Source: JANSWY01 sp965228955 (lineage in GTDB: Bacteria; Bacteroidota; Bacteroidia; Cytophagales; Cyclobacteriaceae). Taken from it: a stretch of 64,000 nucleotides of DNA. Shown here in pieces: positions 16,899-26,117 of this stretch. The position numbers and the translations under genes were made by a program. Each line of letters opens with the position of its first letter. The stretch's first letter is position 1. Where the stretch lies: contig OZ245848.1 in the NCBI GenBank assembly GCA_965228955.1, forward strand, positions 3,968,001-4,032,000. The letters are read 5' to 3'. The notes beneath the pieces are model-generated. The model searched no databases, had not been told where the DNA came from, and saw only the letters and a list, made by a program, of their open reading frames with translations.

Positions 16899-17711
16899 AT
16901 GGTGCTAAAATCGCTAACCACTTCCATCATTCTTACTTGCCTTGTGCATTTTTCCTTTGCACAAGACGGCTATTTTGAATTTGGAGCCAGGAGTGCTGGA
17001 ATGGCTAATAGCACAGTGGCCACTTCTGATGCGTTTAGCGTATTTAACAATATTGGCGCCTTACATGGAGTAGAAGAATTCACAGTATTCGCGGGATATC
17101 GGCACAGATTTGGATTAACAGAATTGAATTCAATTGCTGCTGGAGTGATAAAGCCTTTTAGTTTCGGAACAGCTGGTTTCAGCTTTTACAGATTTGGTGG
17201 AGATCTCCTTAACCAACAAAAAGCATCCCTTGGATTCAGTAATAAATTTGGACTGGTAAGCCTTGGAGCCAATATTTCCTATCTACAATACAAAATTGAA
17301 TCGCTGGGCAATAGCTCGTCACTAGTAATTGAATTTGGTGGTACGGCGGAAATAACCAATTTTCTTAAGTTTGGAGCACACGTCTTCAATTTGAATCAGG
17401 CTAAACTGGGGAATGAAGACGCTGATGAGATTCCTCTGGTTATGAAAGCTGGATTATCTTTTACCCCAAATGAAGAATTGATGGTCAATGTGGAAACTGT
17501 CAAATCACTTGAAAACGAGGCTCAGTTCAGAGCTGGGGTTGAATATCTGATTATTCCAAAAATAGCTATCAGGTCTGGGATTGAAACCAACCCTGTAAAA
17601 GGTTCATTTGGACTGGGATTTATCTCCAAGAGGTTTGTTGTCGACTATGCTTATAATAACCACAGCATTCTTAACGATATACACGACTTCACAATTGCCT
17701 TAAAGCTTTAA
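16899..17711 (+). CDS. PorV/PorQ-like outer-membrane beta-barrel protein
   Basis: A 270-residue protein with a signal peptide (about 1-21, ending HFSFAQ) and a repeated beta-strand pattern. The first mature segment, GARSAGMANSTVATSDAFSVFNNIGAL, resembles the start of PorV/PorQ-family FadL-like barrels associated with type IX secretion (ARSAGM..., NN..G). Family members include T9SS subunits and unrelated barrels, so the specific role is unassigned. Two proteins in this window carry T9SS sorting domains, so a T9SS must exist in the cell. The gene is followed after 4 bp by the helix-hairpin-helix barrel gene, suggesting a two-gene operon. Confidence 0.78.
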   Translation: MVLKSLTTSIILTCLVHFSFAQDGYFEFGARSAGMANSTVATSDAFSVFNNIGALHGVEEFTVFAGYRHRFGLTELNSIAAGVIKPFSFGTAGFSFYRFGGDLLNQQKASLGFSNKFGLVSLGANISYLQYKIESLGNSSSLVIEFGGTAEITNFLKFGAHVFNLNQAKLGNEDADEIPLVMKAGLSFTPNEELMVNVETVKSLENEAQFRAGVEYLIIPKIAIRSGIETNPVKGSFGLGFISKRFVVDYAYNNHSILNDIHDFTIALKL

Positions 17712-17715
17712 TGAA

Positions 17716-19758
17716 ATGAAGAGAGTTCTTGCCATAGCGCTATTCTTATTTAGCATCACGCAAGCTAATTCTCAAAACAGACCAGAAATCGATCTGGAGC
17801 AATTCGCAGAAAACCTGTTTCAGGTACAAAGCGATGATATTGGCTATGAAGATTTATACGAATCACTGCTTCTATTCTATTCAAACCCAATTAATCTAAA
17901 TAACACTTCAAGGGAGGAACTAAGCTCTTTGTACATCCTTTCTCCAGAACAAATCAGTAACTTCTTTGATTACCAATCTAAAAATGGAAAACTGCTATCC
18001 ATTTTCGAATTACAAGCTATTCCATCATTTGATCTTTTTACAATTAGACAATTGCTTCCATTTGTAAGTGTCTCCGAAAGTGAACTGGATAGCAGACCAT
18101 TACTCAAAAGAATTCTGACTGAACCAAATAACTACTTAATTCTAAGATACAGTTCAGTTTTAGAAGATCAGCAAGGTTATTCCAGTGAAAATAATAATCC
18201 GTACCTGGGAGATCAGAATAAGTTATATGGACGATTTAGGGTAAGTCATGTAAGGGATTTTAGCATTGGGTTTACCTTTGAAAAAGATGCCGGTGAAGAG
18301 CTAAACTTCAGTAACGATCAGTATGGGTTTGACTTTTACAGTTATCATTTTTATTTACAGAATAGAGGAAAACTAAAAACACTGGCAGTTGGTGATTATC
18401 AATTACAATTTGGCCAAGGGTTGATTTTTGGAGCTGGGTTTGCTCCAGGAAAAGGCGCTGAGACTGTAGCTAGCGTAAAAAGAAGTTCACTTGGAGTTAG
18501 GCCTTATTCTTCAGTGTTGGAGTCCGGATTTTATCGCGGAGCTGCTGCAACGATCAAGCAAAACAACATTGAGTTCACAACATTTTATTCCAGATTAAAC
18601 CAGGATGGTAATATTAGTTCCGATACAACCTTTACCGATTTTGATGAATTCATCTCTTCCATTCAGGAAACGGGATTTCATAGAACTTCCAATGAATTAG
18701 CGAACAGGGATCTCATTCTAGAGCAAAATGTAGGTGGAAATATCACTTACAAAAACAGGAATCTGGAAATTGGCATAAATGGACTATTCACCGACTACAG
18801 CACTCCAATCTTCAAAACACCAAATAATTATAATCAGTATGAATTTCAAGGTGATAAGAATTATATAACCGGGATCAGCTCAAATTACAATTGGCAAAAT
18901 TTCATCATGTTTGGAGAAATCGCGCGTTCAAAATCTGGAGGAATTGGTGCAATTGGAGGATTTGCTGCAAGCCTCTCTCCTATGGTTGACCTAAGCATTG
19001 TATTGAGAAATTATGATAGAGATTTCCATAGTTTTTATGGTAATTCATTCGGTGAAAGCTCAAGAAATATCAATGAGAAAGGAACCTACTGGGGAATTAA
19101 GATCAAACCTTCCAAAAAGTATTTCCTTACTGCATACTATGATAAGTTCAGTTTTCCATGGCTAAAATTTGGAACAGAAGCGCCATCTAAAGGGCATGAA
19201 TACCTGGCTAGAATAAACTATGCTCCTAAACGAGGAATGTTATTATACGCTCAGTTAAGGCAAGAAGTAAAAGAGGTAACTGAACCAATCGAAAATAGTA
19301 ATTTAAATCGCTTGCAGGAAGTAACAAAAAACAACTATATCATTAATCTGGACTACAAGGTGAGTAAGCTTCTTACCCTTAAATCAAGGGCACAATGGAG
19401 TAACTTTAATCAACCCAGCGGAAAAACCAGTGGGCTTGCTCTTATCCAGGATGTGAATGTTGATTATCAAAAGTTCAGACTCAGCACCCGACTGGCACTT
19501 TTTGACACAGAAGATTTTGAAAACCGCCAATATACATACGAAAGAGACGTATTGTACTCATTTTCAATTCCTGGCTACAGTGGTAGAGGTCTCAGAAGCT
19601 ATATCCTGTTTCAATATAAACCAACCAGAAAGCTGACATTCCAAATGAGATACGCAAGGTTCAAATATGGCGACAGAGATGAAATAGGTTCTGGTAATGA
19701 GGCTATAGAAGGTGATGTCAGGTCAGACATCAAAATTCAAACAAGAATTAAATTTTAA
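17716..19758 (+). CDS. Helix-hairpin-helix domain protein with C-terminal outer-membrane barrel
   Basis: 680 residues with a signal peptide (about 1-19, ending ANSQ). An N-terminal pair of helix-hairpin-helix-like repeats (about 50-115) contains INLNNTSREELSSLYILSPEQI and a GKLLSIFELQAIPSF segment. A long region of alternating aromatic beta strands (about 140-680) ends DIKIQTRIKF, with the terminal Phe expected for a barrel. The HhH part resembles ComEA-type DNA-binding domains, and such fusions are known but uncharacterised in Bacteroidota. A role in DNA binding or uptake at the outer membrane is inference only. It is the second gene after the PorV/PorQ-like barrel (4-bp gap). Confidence 0.8.
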   Translation: MKRVLAIALFLFSITQANSQNRPEIDLEQFAENLFQVQSDDIGYEDLYESLLLFYSNPINLNNTSREELSSLYILSPEQISNFFDYQSKNGKLLSIFELQAIPSFDLFTIRQLLPFVSVSESELDSRPLLKRILTEPNNYLILRYSSVLEDQQGYSSENNNPYLGDQNKLYGRFRVSHVRDFSIGFTFEKDAGEELNFSNDQYGFDFYSYHFYLQNRGKLKTLAVGDYQLQFGQGLIFGAGFAPGKGAETVASVKRSSLGVRPYSSVLESGFYRGAAATIKQNNIEFTTFYSRLNQDGNISSDTTFTDFDEFISSIQETGFHRTSNELANRDLILEQNVGGNITYKNRNLEIGINGLFTDYSTPIFKTPNNYNQYEFQGDKNYITGISSNYNWQNFIMFGEIARSKSGGIGAIGGFAASLSPMVDLSIVLRNYDRDFHSFYGNSFGESSRNINEKGTYWGIKIKPSKKYFLTAYYDKFSFPWLKFGTEAPSKGHEYLARINYAPKRGMLLYAQLRQEVKEVTEPIENSNLNRLQEVTKNNYIINLDYKVSKLLTLKSRAQWSNFNQPSGKTSGLALIQDVNVDYQKFRLSTRLALFDTEDFENRQYTYERDVLYSFSIPGYSGRGLRSYILFQYKPTRKLTFQMRYARFKYGDRDEIGSGNEAIEGDVRSDIKIQTRIKF

Positions 19759-19792
19759 GGGTTCTTTTCTTAACAAAAAACGCAACCACAAA

Positions 19793-19814
19793 TTTATATG
19801 TACGTACATATAAA
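19793..19814. promoter_or_regulatory. Perfect 22-bp palindrome upstream of the pirin gene, candidate operator
   Basis: TTTATATGTAC is followed immediately by its exact reverse complement (centre GTAC/GTAC at 19803-19804). It lies 40 bp before the pirin ATG, with no gene overlapping. Perfect symmetry without a loop fits a dimeric repressor site better than a terminator. The regulator is not encoded next door. Confidence 0.6.
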
Positions 19815-19854
19815 CTGATGATAGTACAATTTACAATTAAAGAAAGGAAGAAAA

Positions 19855-20571
19855 ATGAAATCTATCGTTCATAAAGCAGATACAAGAGGAACAGCCTTTT
19901 TTGGTTGGTTACATAGTAGACACACATTCAGTTTTGGACAGTACTACAATCCTGAAAGAGTACATTTTGGAGCGTTGCGCGTATTAAACGATGATATTGT
20001 AAAAGGTGGTCAGGGATTTGGAACTCATCCACATAGTAATATGGAGATTATTTCTATCCCATTGCAGGGTGATCTCGAGCATCAAGATAGTACGGGTACT
20101 ACTGAGGTGATTAAGACAGGAGATGTACAAATTATGTCAGCTGGAAGTGGTTTAACACACTCAGAGTACAATCATAGCAAAACGGATGATGTGAACTTCT
20201 TGCAGCTTTGGGTTTTACCTGATGAAATGAATATTAAACCCAGGTATGACCAAAAAACTTTCGATTTAGATTCCAATAAAAACAGCTGGAATACGGTGGT
20301 AGCACCAGATGATGACAATGCACTTTGGATCAATCAGAACTCATGGTTTACACTTGGCCAGTTTGATGGAGGTGAAATACAGCCATATGAGTTTCATCAA
20401 AAAGAAAATGGTGTTTATGTCTTTGTGATTGAAGGTTCATTGAAGGTAAATGGTGAAGAGCTCACAAAAAGAGATGGAGTTGGAATCTGGGATACAGATA
20501 AACTGGAATTTGAATCAGATGAAAATACCAGATTGCTTTTAGTAGAAGTGCCGATGCTTCAATTGCAGTAG
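19855..20571 (+). CDS. Pirin family protein (bicupin)
   Basis: A 238-residue cytoplasmic bicupin. Metal ligands of the N-terminal cupin are present: His58 and His60 (GTHPHSNMEI), and His102 and Glu104 (GLTHSEYN). Opening motifs FGWLHSRHTFSFGQYYNPERVHFG are family-typical, and a second, divergent cupin occupies the C-terminal half. Relatives such as E. coli YhhW have quercetin dioxygenase activity; others act as redox-sensitive cofactors, so the reaction here is open. It is preceded by a perfect 22-bp palindrome and followed by a strong hairpin, so it is probably monocistronic and specifically regulated. Confidence 0.93.
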   Translation: MKSIVHKADTRGTAFFGWLHSRHTFSFGQYYNPERVHFGALRVLNDDIVKGGQGFGTHPHSNMEIISIPLQGDLEHQDSTGTTEVIKTGDVQIMSAGSGLTHSEYNHSKTDDVNFLQLWVLPDEMNIKPRYDQKTFDLDSNKNSWNTVVAPDDDNALWINQNSWFTLGQFDGGEIQPYEFHQKENGVYVFVIEGSLKVNGEELTKRDGVGIWDTDKLEFESDENTRLLLVEVPMLQLQ

Positions 20572-20579
20572 TCTCCTTT

Positions 20580-20619
20580 TATAATTCCCGAAAATGCTCA
20601 AATATTTTCGGGAATTATA
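20580..20619 (+). terminator. Strong hairpin after the pirin gene
   Basis: A perfect 16-bp stem (TATAATTCCCGAAAAT at 20580-20595 with its reverse complement at 20604-20619) around the 8-base loop GCTCAAAT, starting 8 bases after the stop. The stem is followed by a short T-containing run. Confidence 0.8.
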
Positions 20620-20851
20620 TATTTTGGCTACATGATCGGATTTTCATCTCACACATCCCATCTTACAAAAAAGAAATTAGCACATTGCGATAGCCGGTTT
20701 TTGCAATTACAACAAGACTGTCTGACAGACGTTTATAACCACGGAGCTTACGTTATATGTCCAAGTTTCAGAATTGATCTCAGTCAAAATTTAAAAGTTA
20801 AAAAGGGGAACAGCTTATTTGGGCTGTCGTAGTGTAAACAAGATTCTATTT

Positions 20852-22306
20852 ATGCGGAAATTAATATTCTTATTGCTTTTTATCTCCCCACTATTTGTCC
20901 TGGCACAATCGACTAAATCCATTATTGAATTTGAAGCGGCATCCCTTTTATCGAACACCACTTATCCGGAGTTAAAAAGGGACGGAAAAGCATTTCCAAT
21001 TTTCAACACAGATAGCACTGAATGCACATTGCTATTGTCTACACCCACTACACTAACAGCGCTGCAACTAGACGATCAACTTCAAGAGCTTAATTCAATC
21101 GAAACTGAATTACCAGATGAAAAGAGACTTACAAAACTTGATGGAGGTCTTTTTGGCGAAAAAGGTGTGTACTACGCATTTTACTCGGACAGAAAAAAAG
21201 TAAACTTCTCTGCTTTTAAGATAGATTTTAATGATGGACAGGTTTACAGCAACACATTTAATCTGACATTGAATAAAGAAAAGTATTTACATTCCTTCAC
21301 CGCAGGAGGATATTATTACATCGTTACCGTCCCGATTTACTCTTCAATTATCAATGTATATCGAATTAATTCATCTCTAAAATCAAGAAAAACTTCATAC
21401 GACTTTAGCGATGTAGAGTTTGATGGTACCAACCCTAAGTTGTTTGATGAAATCAATGAGTATATCATGAAGGGAAATCATCGACTTTCAAGAATCAGCA
21501 CAAATGATCCTATCACAACATCAGCAACTGCCAGCTTCTTTAAATTATACCATGACGATCAGGTTGTAAGGCTTTCTTTAGATCATGTAATTGGAACTAC
21601 CACAATATTGGAGGTTGAATTAAACAGTAGGTTAAAGAACAGTTATCAGATATATGCTCCACCATATGTGCTGCAAAAAGGCTATTCCTATACATCTAAT
21701 TCGGTAATTGCTGATGATGTGCTTTTCAATTTTATAACTGGTGACGACATGATGTCAATAGTAGTGCATGACTTGGAGACTGGCGATGAGATAGTGGAAC
21801 ACTACCTGGAGAAAAATGATGACTTCAATATATTAAATGAAGAGATTCATGTGGATGGATTACCATTTATGGGGCAGATGAAAACCCCTAAGAAATTCCT
21901 TAGAATGATCCAGGGACGGAAATTGGGAATTGCGGTGAATAGCAACGACAACAAAAACTGGATAGCAAGTTTCGGTGCTGCAAGTTTACCTGAGAAAGAA
22001 TTCACAGAACAGGTTATGGTAACCATAGGTCTTGAGGATTTTGAAGATACCTGCTCCCCGACATACCTGGCATTCCAGGGATACGAACTTTCAAAAGTAA
22101 TTACTGCCAGAGGATTATTTAACAAAACAGATTTCAATCACGCAGAAGGTCCAATCACTCATCAGCCATTTGATTACATAGATATCTACAAGACTGAGAA
22201 TCTAAATGGATTCGAAACAATGGAAACTGTTTTCAAAATGGGTAATAACTATTACCATGGCAGCTATTACACTGATAGCAGGAAGTACACAATTGTTAAA
22301 TTCTAA
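20852..22306 (+). CDS. Secreted protein of unknown function
   Basis: A 484-residue protein with a clear signal peptide (MRKLIFLLLFISPLFVLAQS). I recognise no domain. The mature part is beta-rich, with scattered WASF and YKTENLNG-like segments and no lipobox, membrane helix or T9SS sorting domain, so it is probably periplasmic. ATG 20852 was chosen because it starts the signal peptide; an in-frame TTG at 20819 would add 11 unlikely residues. The 280 bp upstream hold the pirin terminator and otherwise nothing convincing. The end is followed by an AT-rich heptamer repeat and then the terminator of the convergent endonuclease gene. Confidence 0.82.
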   Translation: MRKLIFLLLFISPLFVLAQSTKSIIEFEAASLLSNTTYPELKRDGKAFPIFNTDSTECTLLLSTPTTLTALQLDDQLQELNSIETELPDEKRLTKLDGGLFGEKGVYYAFYSDRKKVNFSAFKIDFNDGQVYSNTFNLTLNKEKYLHSFTAGGYYYIVTVPIYSSIINVYRINSSLKSRKTSYDFSDVEFDGTNPKLFDEINEYIMKGNHRLSRISTNDPITTSATASFFKLYHDDQVVRLSLDHVIGTTTILEVELNSRLKNSYQIYAPPYVLQKGYSYTSNSVIADDVLFNFITGDDMMSIVVHDLETGDEIVEHYLEKNDDFNILNEEIHVDGLPFMGQMKTPKKFLRMIQGRKLGIAVNSNDNKNWIASFGAASLPEKEFTEQVMVTIGLEDFEDTCSPTYLAFQGYELSKVITARGLFNKTDFNHAEGPITHQPFDYIDIYKTENLNGFETMETVFKMGNNYYHGSYYTDSRKYTIVKF

Positions 22307-22328
22307 ATCTTAATTTCTAAATCCTAAA
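22298..22328. repeat. AT-rich heptamer repeat after the secreted-protein gene
   Basis: Units AATTCTA, AATCTTA, ATTTCTA and AATCCTA follow one another in a 7-base register across the stop codon. They match the units at 16183-16225. No coding sense was found. Confidence 0.45.
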
Positions 22329-22346
22329 TGTTCATAGGATTGAAAC

Positions 22347-22376
22347 AAAAAAACCGTCACACTTTCATGTGACGGT
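22347..22376 (-). terminator. Rho-independent terminator of the endonuclease I gene
   Basis: A perfect 9-bp stem ACCGTCACA (22353-22361) / TGTGACGGT (22368-22376) with a 6-base loop. Read on the minus strand it is followed directly by a T run (A run at 22347-22353 on the plus strand), 27 bp after the stop of the gene ending at 22403. Confidence 0.88.
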
Positions 22377-22402
22377 CATACTAGATTGAATAGGTGATTA
22401 AC

Positions 22403-25400
22403 TTAATCTTTAATAAGTTTCCCATTGAATTTTACATCTCCATCAATAATCTGATACAGGTACATTCCTGAATTTAGGGACGAAACATCAATGCTGTTAT
22501 TTTCTTTTAATAGTAAGTCGTGATCAAGAACCAGCTTACCTTCCATTGTGAATAAATATACATGAATTACTTCACTCTCAGTATCCATTGAAATATTTAA
22601 TTCATTAGTCATTGGCATTGGATAAAGTGTAATATCACTAATCTCTGACAATTCTTCAACTTCAGAATCTAATGTACCAACAAGCTCAATCCCTCCTCTT
22701 TCTGATCTTGCAGAAGCTCCATTAAATCCAGTGATTGTAACTTCATCAATATAGATATGGTCAGCATTACCACTTGCATCGCATTGGAATCTGAACTGAG
22801 CATTGGAAGCCATGTTATAGCTTGCACTACTGATCTCAACAGTAGCTACATAAAAGGAATTGTTCTCGAAATCGGTTCCTCTGGCATATGTCTCAACCGT
22901 ATTCCATGAAAAACCATCGAAATACCTTACCCAGAAATCCTCTCCGTTTTCCATGCTATAAGAGTAGAAATAGAATTCAACCTCCACTCTATCCCATCCA
23001 GAAAGATCATATGAACTGGAAGTCATAGCTGATCCAGTTCCAGAGTTGTCTCTCAAACGAATGGAATAACTTCCTTCCCATGATCTTGAACCAGAATATC
23101 TGAAGCAATCGCTTCCTCCATCAATCCAACCATCCCAGCCAGACTCAAAGTAATGCTGCGACAAAATCTGACTTGCTGGAGCAGCATCGGTGATAAAGTT
23201 CGTACTTGCCGTATAGTTGGAATTTGAAGAACCACATTGTGCTCTTACCTGTGCTTCATAAGTTGTACTTTCTGTTAAGCCAGAGATTGTTTCTGAAGTA
23301 TTGGCAGTATTAATATCTACCCATGTTGATGCTCCCTGTTCTCTGTATCGCAAGCCATATGAAGCTGCTCCCGTGCTTGTCCAACTTAAATCAGTAGAAT
23401 TAGAGGTGATATTAGAAACTGTTAAACCAGTAGGCACATCACAAGGTGCTGCTTCCACCGTAATTGTAAATGTCTGTTCCACCGGAGAAGTAATAATACC
23501 ATCTGTTACAGAAATAGTGATCGCATGAGATCCTATATTACTTTGTGATGGAGTTCCTGAAAGACTAGCTGTACCATTACCATTATCAGTCAGAGTTAAC
23601 CAATTTGGAACTATTCCTGTGATTGTTAGTGCATCTCCATCTGGATCAGTTGTAGCGACATTGTAGTTGTAGCTAACACCTTCAGTTGCAGTTAATATCG
23701 GAGTTGAAGTAAATGTAGGATCCTGATTTACTGGAGTACTTCCGTAGCTTCCAAGATATGAGAATTCATCTTGTGCATAAACTGTCCATTCTGAAGAGGT
23801 GTAAGAAGTATTTCCTTCAAAGCCTTCATTTCTTACCAAAGTAACATCCTGAGCAAAAGTGGTTGCATCATTGTAGTTACCTATAACATCTACTAATACA
23901 CCGTCCTTGAATAAAGCAACGGCATCATTACCATTAAAAGTTGTTGACTGAGAACCTGTAATCAAATCCGCAACAGCTTGCATTGCAGCATCGGCAGATG
24001 AATTCACCACTACATAAACATCTCCATCGGCAATAGTACCAGACAATGCCAACTCAGAACCCCAGCTTCCAGCTCCATTGGATTGTTTGAAAATTGAATA
24101 ACCAGAAAGGCTTACTGTTGAACCTGTTGTATTTGCAATCTCCAGTCCTTTATTGAATGAAGACCCTTCAATGTATTCTGAGAAAAATAGGAATGGTCCG
24201 GTAACCGGAGCTGCCGTTACATCAATGGTAAAACTTTGATCAGCTGATGCTGCTCCATCTGATACAGATATTGTAACTGCATTTGATCCAACATTTCCAT
24301 TGGCTGGCGTACCAGATAAAGTTGCTGTTCCATTTCCGTTATCAGTTAAAGTTAACCATGATGGTAAAACAGATGCAGTAATAGTTAAAGCATCTCCATC
24401 TGGATCGTTTGCTGCGATTGAATAACTGTAAGCTTGTCCTTCTTCAGCGGTAAGAACCGGAGAAGAAGTAAATGTTGGATCCTGATTAGTTGGCCCGCCG
24501 TTAAACGTGTGTGAACCTAAGTAAGAGAACTCATCCTGCGCATATGAAGTCCACTCTGCAGCAGTATAAGTAGTATTCCCTGCAAAATCAGGGTTTCTTA
24601 CGAGCGTTACATTTTGAGCATAGTTACTTGTGTTATTAAATGTCCCAATTACATCAATTAATACACCATCTTTAAATAGTGCTACTGGGTCATTACCATT
24701 GAATGTTGTAGCTCCAGAACCTGTTACAAGGTCTGCTTCAGCTTGCATTGTAGCACTTGCTGAAGAATTTACTATCACATATACATCACCATCAGCGATA
24801 GAGCCTGACAATGCCAATTCCGAACCCCAGCTTCCAGCACCATTTGTTTGCTTAAATACCGAATAACCACTCAGGTTTACAGAGGCACCAGTGAAGTTAG
24901 CTATTTCAAGTCCTTTATTGTATGAAGACCCTTCAATATACTCTGAAAAGAATAATTCAGAAGATCCTCCTCCCCCACCTACTGCATTCACATTAATAGT
25001 GAAAGATTGACTTGTTGGTGTTGCAATTATTCCATCAGTTACAGTTAATGTTACAGGGTGTGATCCAATATTTGCAGTTGAAGCAGTGCCAGAAAGGGTG
25101 GCTGTTCCATTTCCATTATCGGTAAAACTCAACCAAGAAGGCAAAGTGGTAGCCGTAATTGTCATTGCATCACCATCACTGTCAGAAGTAGAAACATTAT
25201 AGTTGTATGCCTGTCCTTCTATCACCGATGTAGGAGCACTGGATGTAAAAACAGGAGCCTGATTTCCTGGTGTTCCACCGCATTGTGCCGGATAAATTTC
25301 ACAAACGTATTCAGGGTGATCGATAAAAGGATTTCTATTCTGCTGATAGCTGTAGATTACGTCATTTCTGTTTCTTTCAGCATCATCAACAGGATCTGCA

Positions 25401-26077
25401 AGGTGCCACTGGATAAGGGTGCTAAGTTTTGCGTGGAACGGATCCTTGCTAGTATTTGAAAGATAAGTTTCCTGAAGCTCTAGATCAGGATCACCGTTTG
25501 TTCCTTCGTATCTTACCACCATGTAGAACAGCATTCTGGCTACATCTCCTTTCACTTCTGCCGGAGGCTCCCATACCCAATCAGTGCTGCTGGTAAAAGC
25601 CGGAGTAGCTCCTGAATAATTACCGCCGTTATCCGTATAAGGTTCGGTGCACTCATCAAAATTTCTATTATTTCTGGCAGAGTTAGTAGATACATCTTCA
25701 GCTCTGATATGATGTAGGTCCGTTCCTGCACCAAGAGATGTTCCAAAATCACCTCTGGATTTGGCCCACACATGTTCTCTGGACCATCCTGCACCGCCAT
25801 CATATTCCGCAGCACCGTTCATTGAAAATCTTGAGTACAGCCCAATAACATTATTTGGATTGTTTGGATCTCTGTCCGCTTCCTTCAAAATATCCCATGT
25901 ATCCGTAGAAGAACTAGAGTAAGGAAATTCAACATGACCATCAATAATTGTGTGAAGAGCTGCTTTCAATTGGTCTCCCGATAGACCTTGAGCCGGATCG
26001 TAATATCCGGAGGGAATCTGTGCAAAAGCCGCACTCATCCCAAGCGCCATGATTAGCGCTAAGCAATAGGTTTTCAT
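22403..26077 (-). CDS. Secreted endonuclease I with lamin-tail, Ig-like, FN3 modules and T9SS sorting domain
   Basis: A 1224-residue modular secreted nuclease. Layout: signal peptide 1-19; endonuclease I (EndA/NucM-type) about 20-265, with SREHVWAKSRGDFG (Glu101, catalytic His102) and LHHIRAEDVSTNSARNN (Asn132); Ig-like 272-365; lamin-tail domain 374-480; Ig-like 532-622; lamin-tail 629-735; Ig-like 784-875; FN3 879-963; a beta-sandwich of carbohydrate-binding type about 974-1118; T9SS type A sorting domain about 1150-1224 (LYPMPMTNELNI...GMYLYQI). It is inferred to cross the outer membrane by the T9SS and degrade extracellular DNA for phosphate or nucleosides. Metal and histidine residues are intact. 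It has its own terminator. Confidence 0.94.
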   Translation of the reverse strand: MKTYCLALIMALGMSAAFAQIPSGYYDPAQGLSGDQLKAALHTIIDGHVEFPYSSSSTDTWDILKEADRDPNNPNNVIGLYSRFSMNGAAEYDGGAGWSREHVWAKSRGDFGTSLGAGTDLHHIRAEDVSTNSARNNRNFDECTEPYTDNGGNYSGATPAFTSSTDWVWEPPAEVKGDVARMLFYMVVRYEGTNGDPDLELQETYLSNTSKDPFHAKLSTLIQWHLADPVDDAERNRNDVIYSYQQNRNPFIDHPEYVCEIYPAQCGGTPGNQAPVFTSSAPTSVIEGQAYNYNVSTSDSDGDAMTITATTLPSWLSFTDNGNGTATLSGTASTANIGSHPVTLTVTDGIIATPTSQSFTINVNAVGGGGGSSELFFSEYIEGSSYNKGLEIANFTGASVNLSGYSVFKQTNGAGSWGSELALSGSIADGDVYVIVNSSASATMQAEADLVTGSGATTFNGNDPVALFKDGVLIDVIGTFNNTSNYAQNVTLVRNPDFAGNTTYTAAEWTSYAQDEFSYLGSHTFNGGPTNQDPTFTSSPVLTAEEGQAYSYSIAANDPDGDALTITASVLPSWLTLTDNGNGTATLSGTPANGNVGSNAVTISVSDGAASADQSFTIDVTAAPVTGPFLFFSEYIEGSSFNKGLEIANTTGSTVSLSGYSIFKQSNGAGSWGSELALSGTIADGDVYVVVNSSADAAMQAVADLITGSQSTTFNGNDAVALFKDGVLVDVIGNYNDATTFAQDVTLVRNEGFEGNTSYTSSEWTVYAQDEFSYLGSYGSTPVNQDPTFTSTPILTATEGVSYNYNVATTDPDGDALTITGIVPNWLTLTDNGNGTASLSGTPSQSNIGSHAITISVTDGIITSPVEQTFTITVEAAPCDVPTGLTVSNITSNSTDLSWTSTGAASYGLRYREQGASTWVDINTANTSETISGLTESTTYEAQVRAQCGSSNSNYTASTNFITDAAPASQILSQHYFESGWDGWIDGGSDCFRYSGSRSWEGSYSIRLRDNSGTGSAMTSSSYDLSGWDRVEVEFYFYSYSMENGEDFWVRYFDGFSWNTVETYARGTDFENNSFYVATVEISSASYNMASNAQFRFQCDASGNADHIYIDEVTITGFNGASARSERGGIELVGTLDSEVEELSEISDITLYPMPMTNELNISMDTESEVIHVYLFTMEGKLVLDHDLLLKENNSIDVSSLNSGMYLYQIIDGDVKFNGKLIKD
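23453..24193 (-). repeat. Second lamin-tail/Ig-like repeat unit of the endonuclease gene
   Basis: Encodes residues 629-875 and is a close copy of the unit at 24212-24958. Shared blocks include FFSEYIEGSS, GAGSWGSELALSG and TFNGND, recognisable also in the DNA. Confidence 0.85.
24212..24958 (-). repeat. First lamin-tail/Ig-like repeat unit of the endonuclease gene
   Basis: Encodes residues 374-622, the partner of the unit at 23453-24193. The two units are head-to-tail, about 250 residues each, consistent with one tandem duplication after the nuclease domain. Confidence 0.85.
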
Positions 26078-26109
26078 TAGGTTATGATTTTTGTTTGGTT
26101 ATCGGGATA

Positions 26110-26117
26110 CAAAATTA
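26110..26117 (-). promoter_or_regulatory. Candidate -7 box of the endonuclease I gene
   Basis: On the minus strand it reads TAATTTTG, an exact TAnnTTTG match, 32 bp before the ATG at 26077. No clear TTTG -33 box is present. The remaining 26118-26330 shows no gene, only a short GTTAA...TTAAC inverted repeat near 26257. Confidence 0.42.

Noticed and set aside
20632..20832. A 66-codon open frame between the pirin and the secreted-protein gene
   Set aside because: It begins inside the sequence just after the pirin terminator, has no recognisable domain or composition of a real protein, and ends overlapping the next gene's upstream region.
22298..22376. A terminator for the plus-strand secreted-protein gene at 22353-22376
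   Set aside because: The stem is followed by a T run only on the minus strand, so it belongs to the endonuclease gene; for the plus strand there is no U tract.
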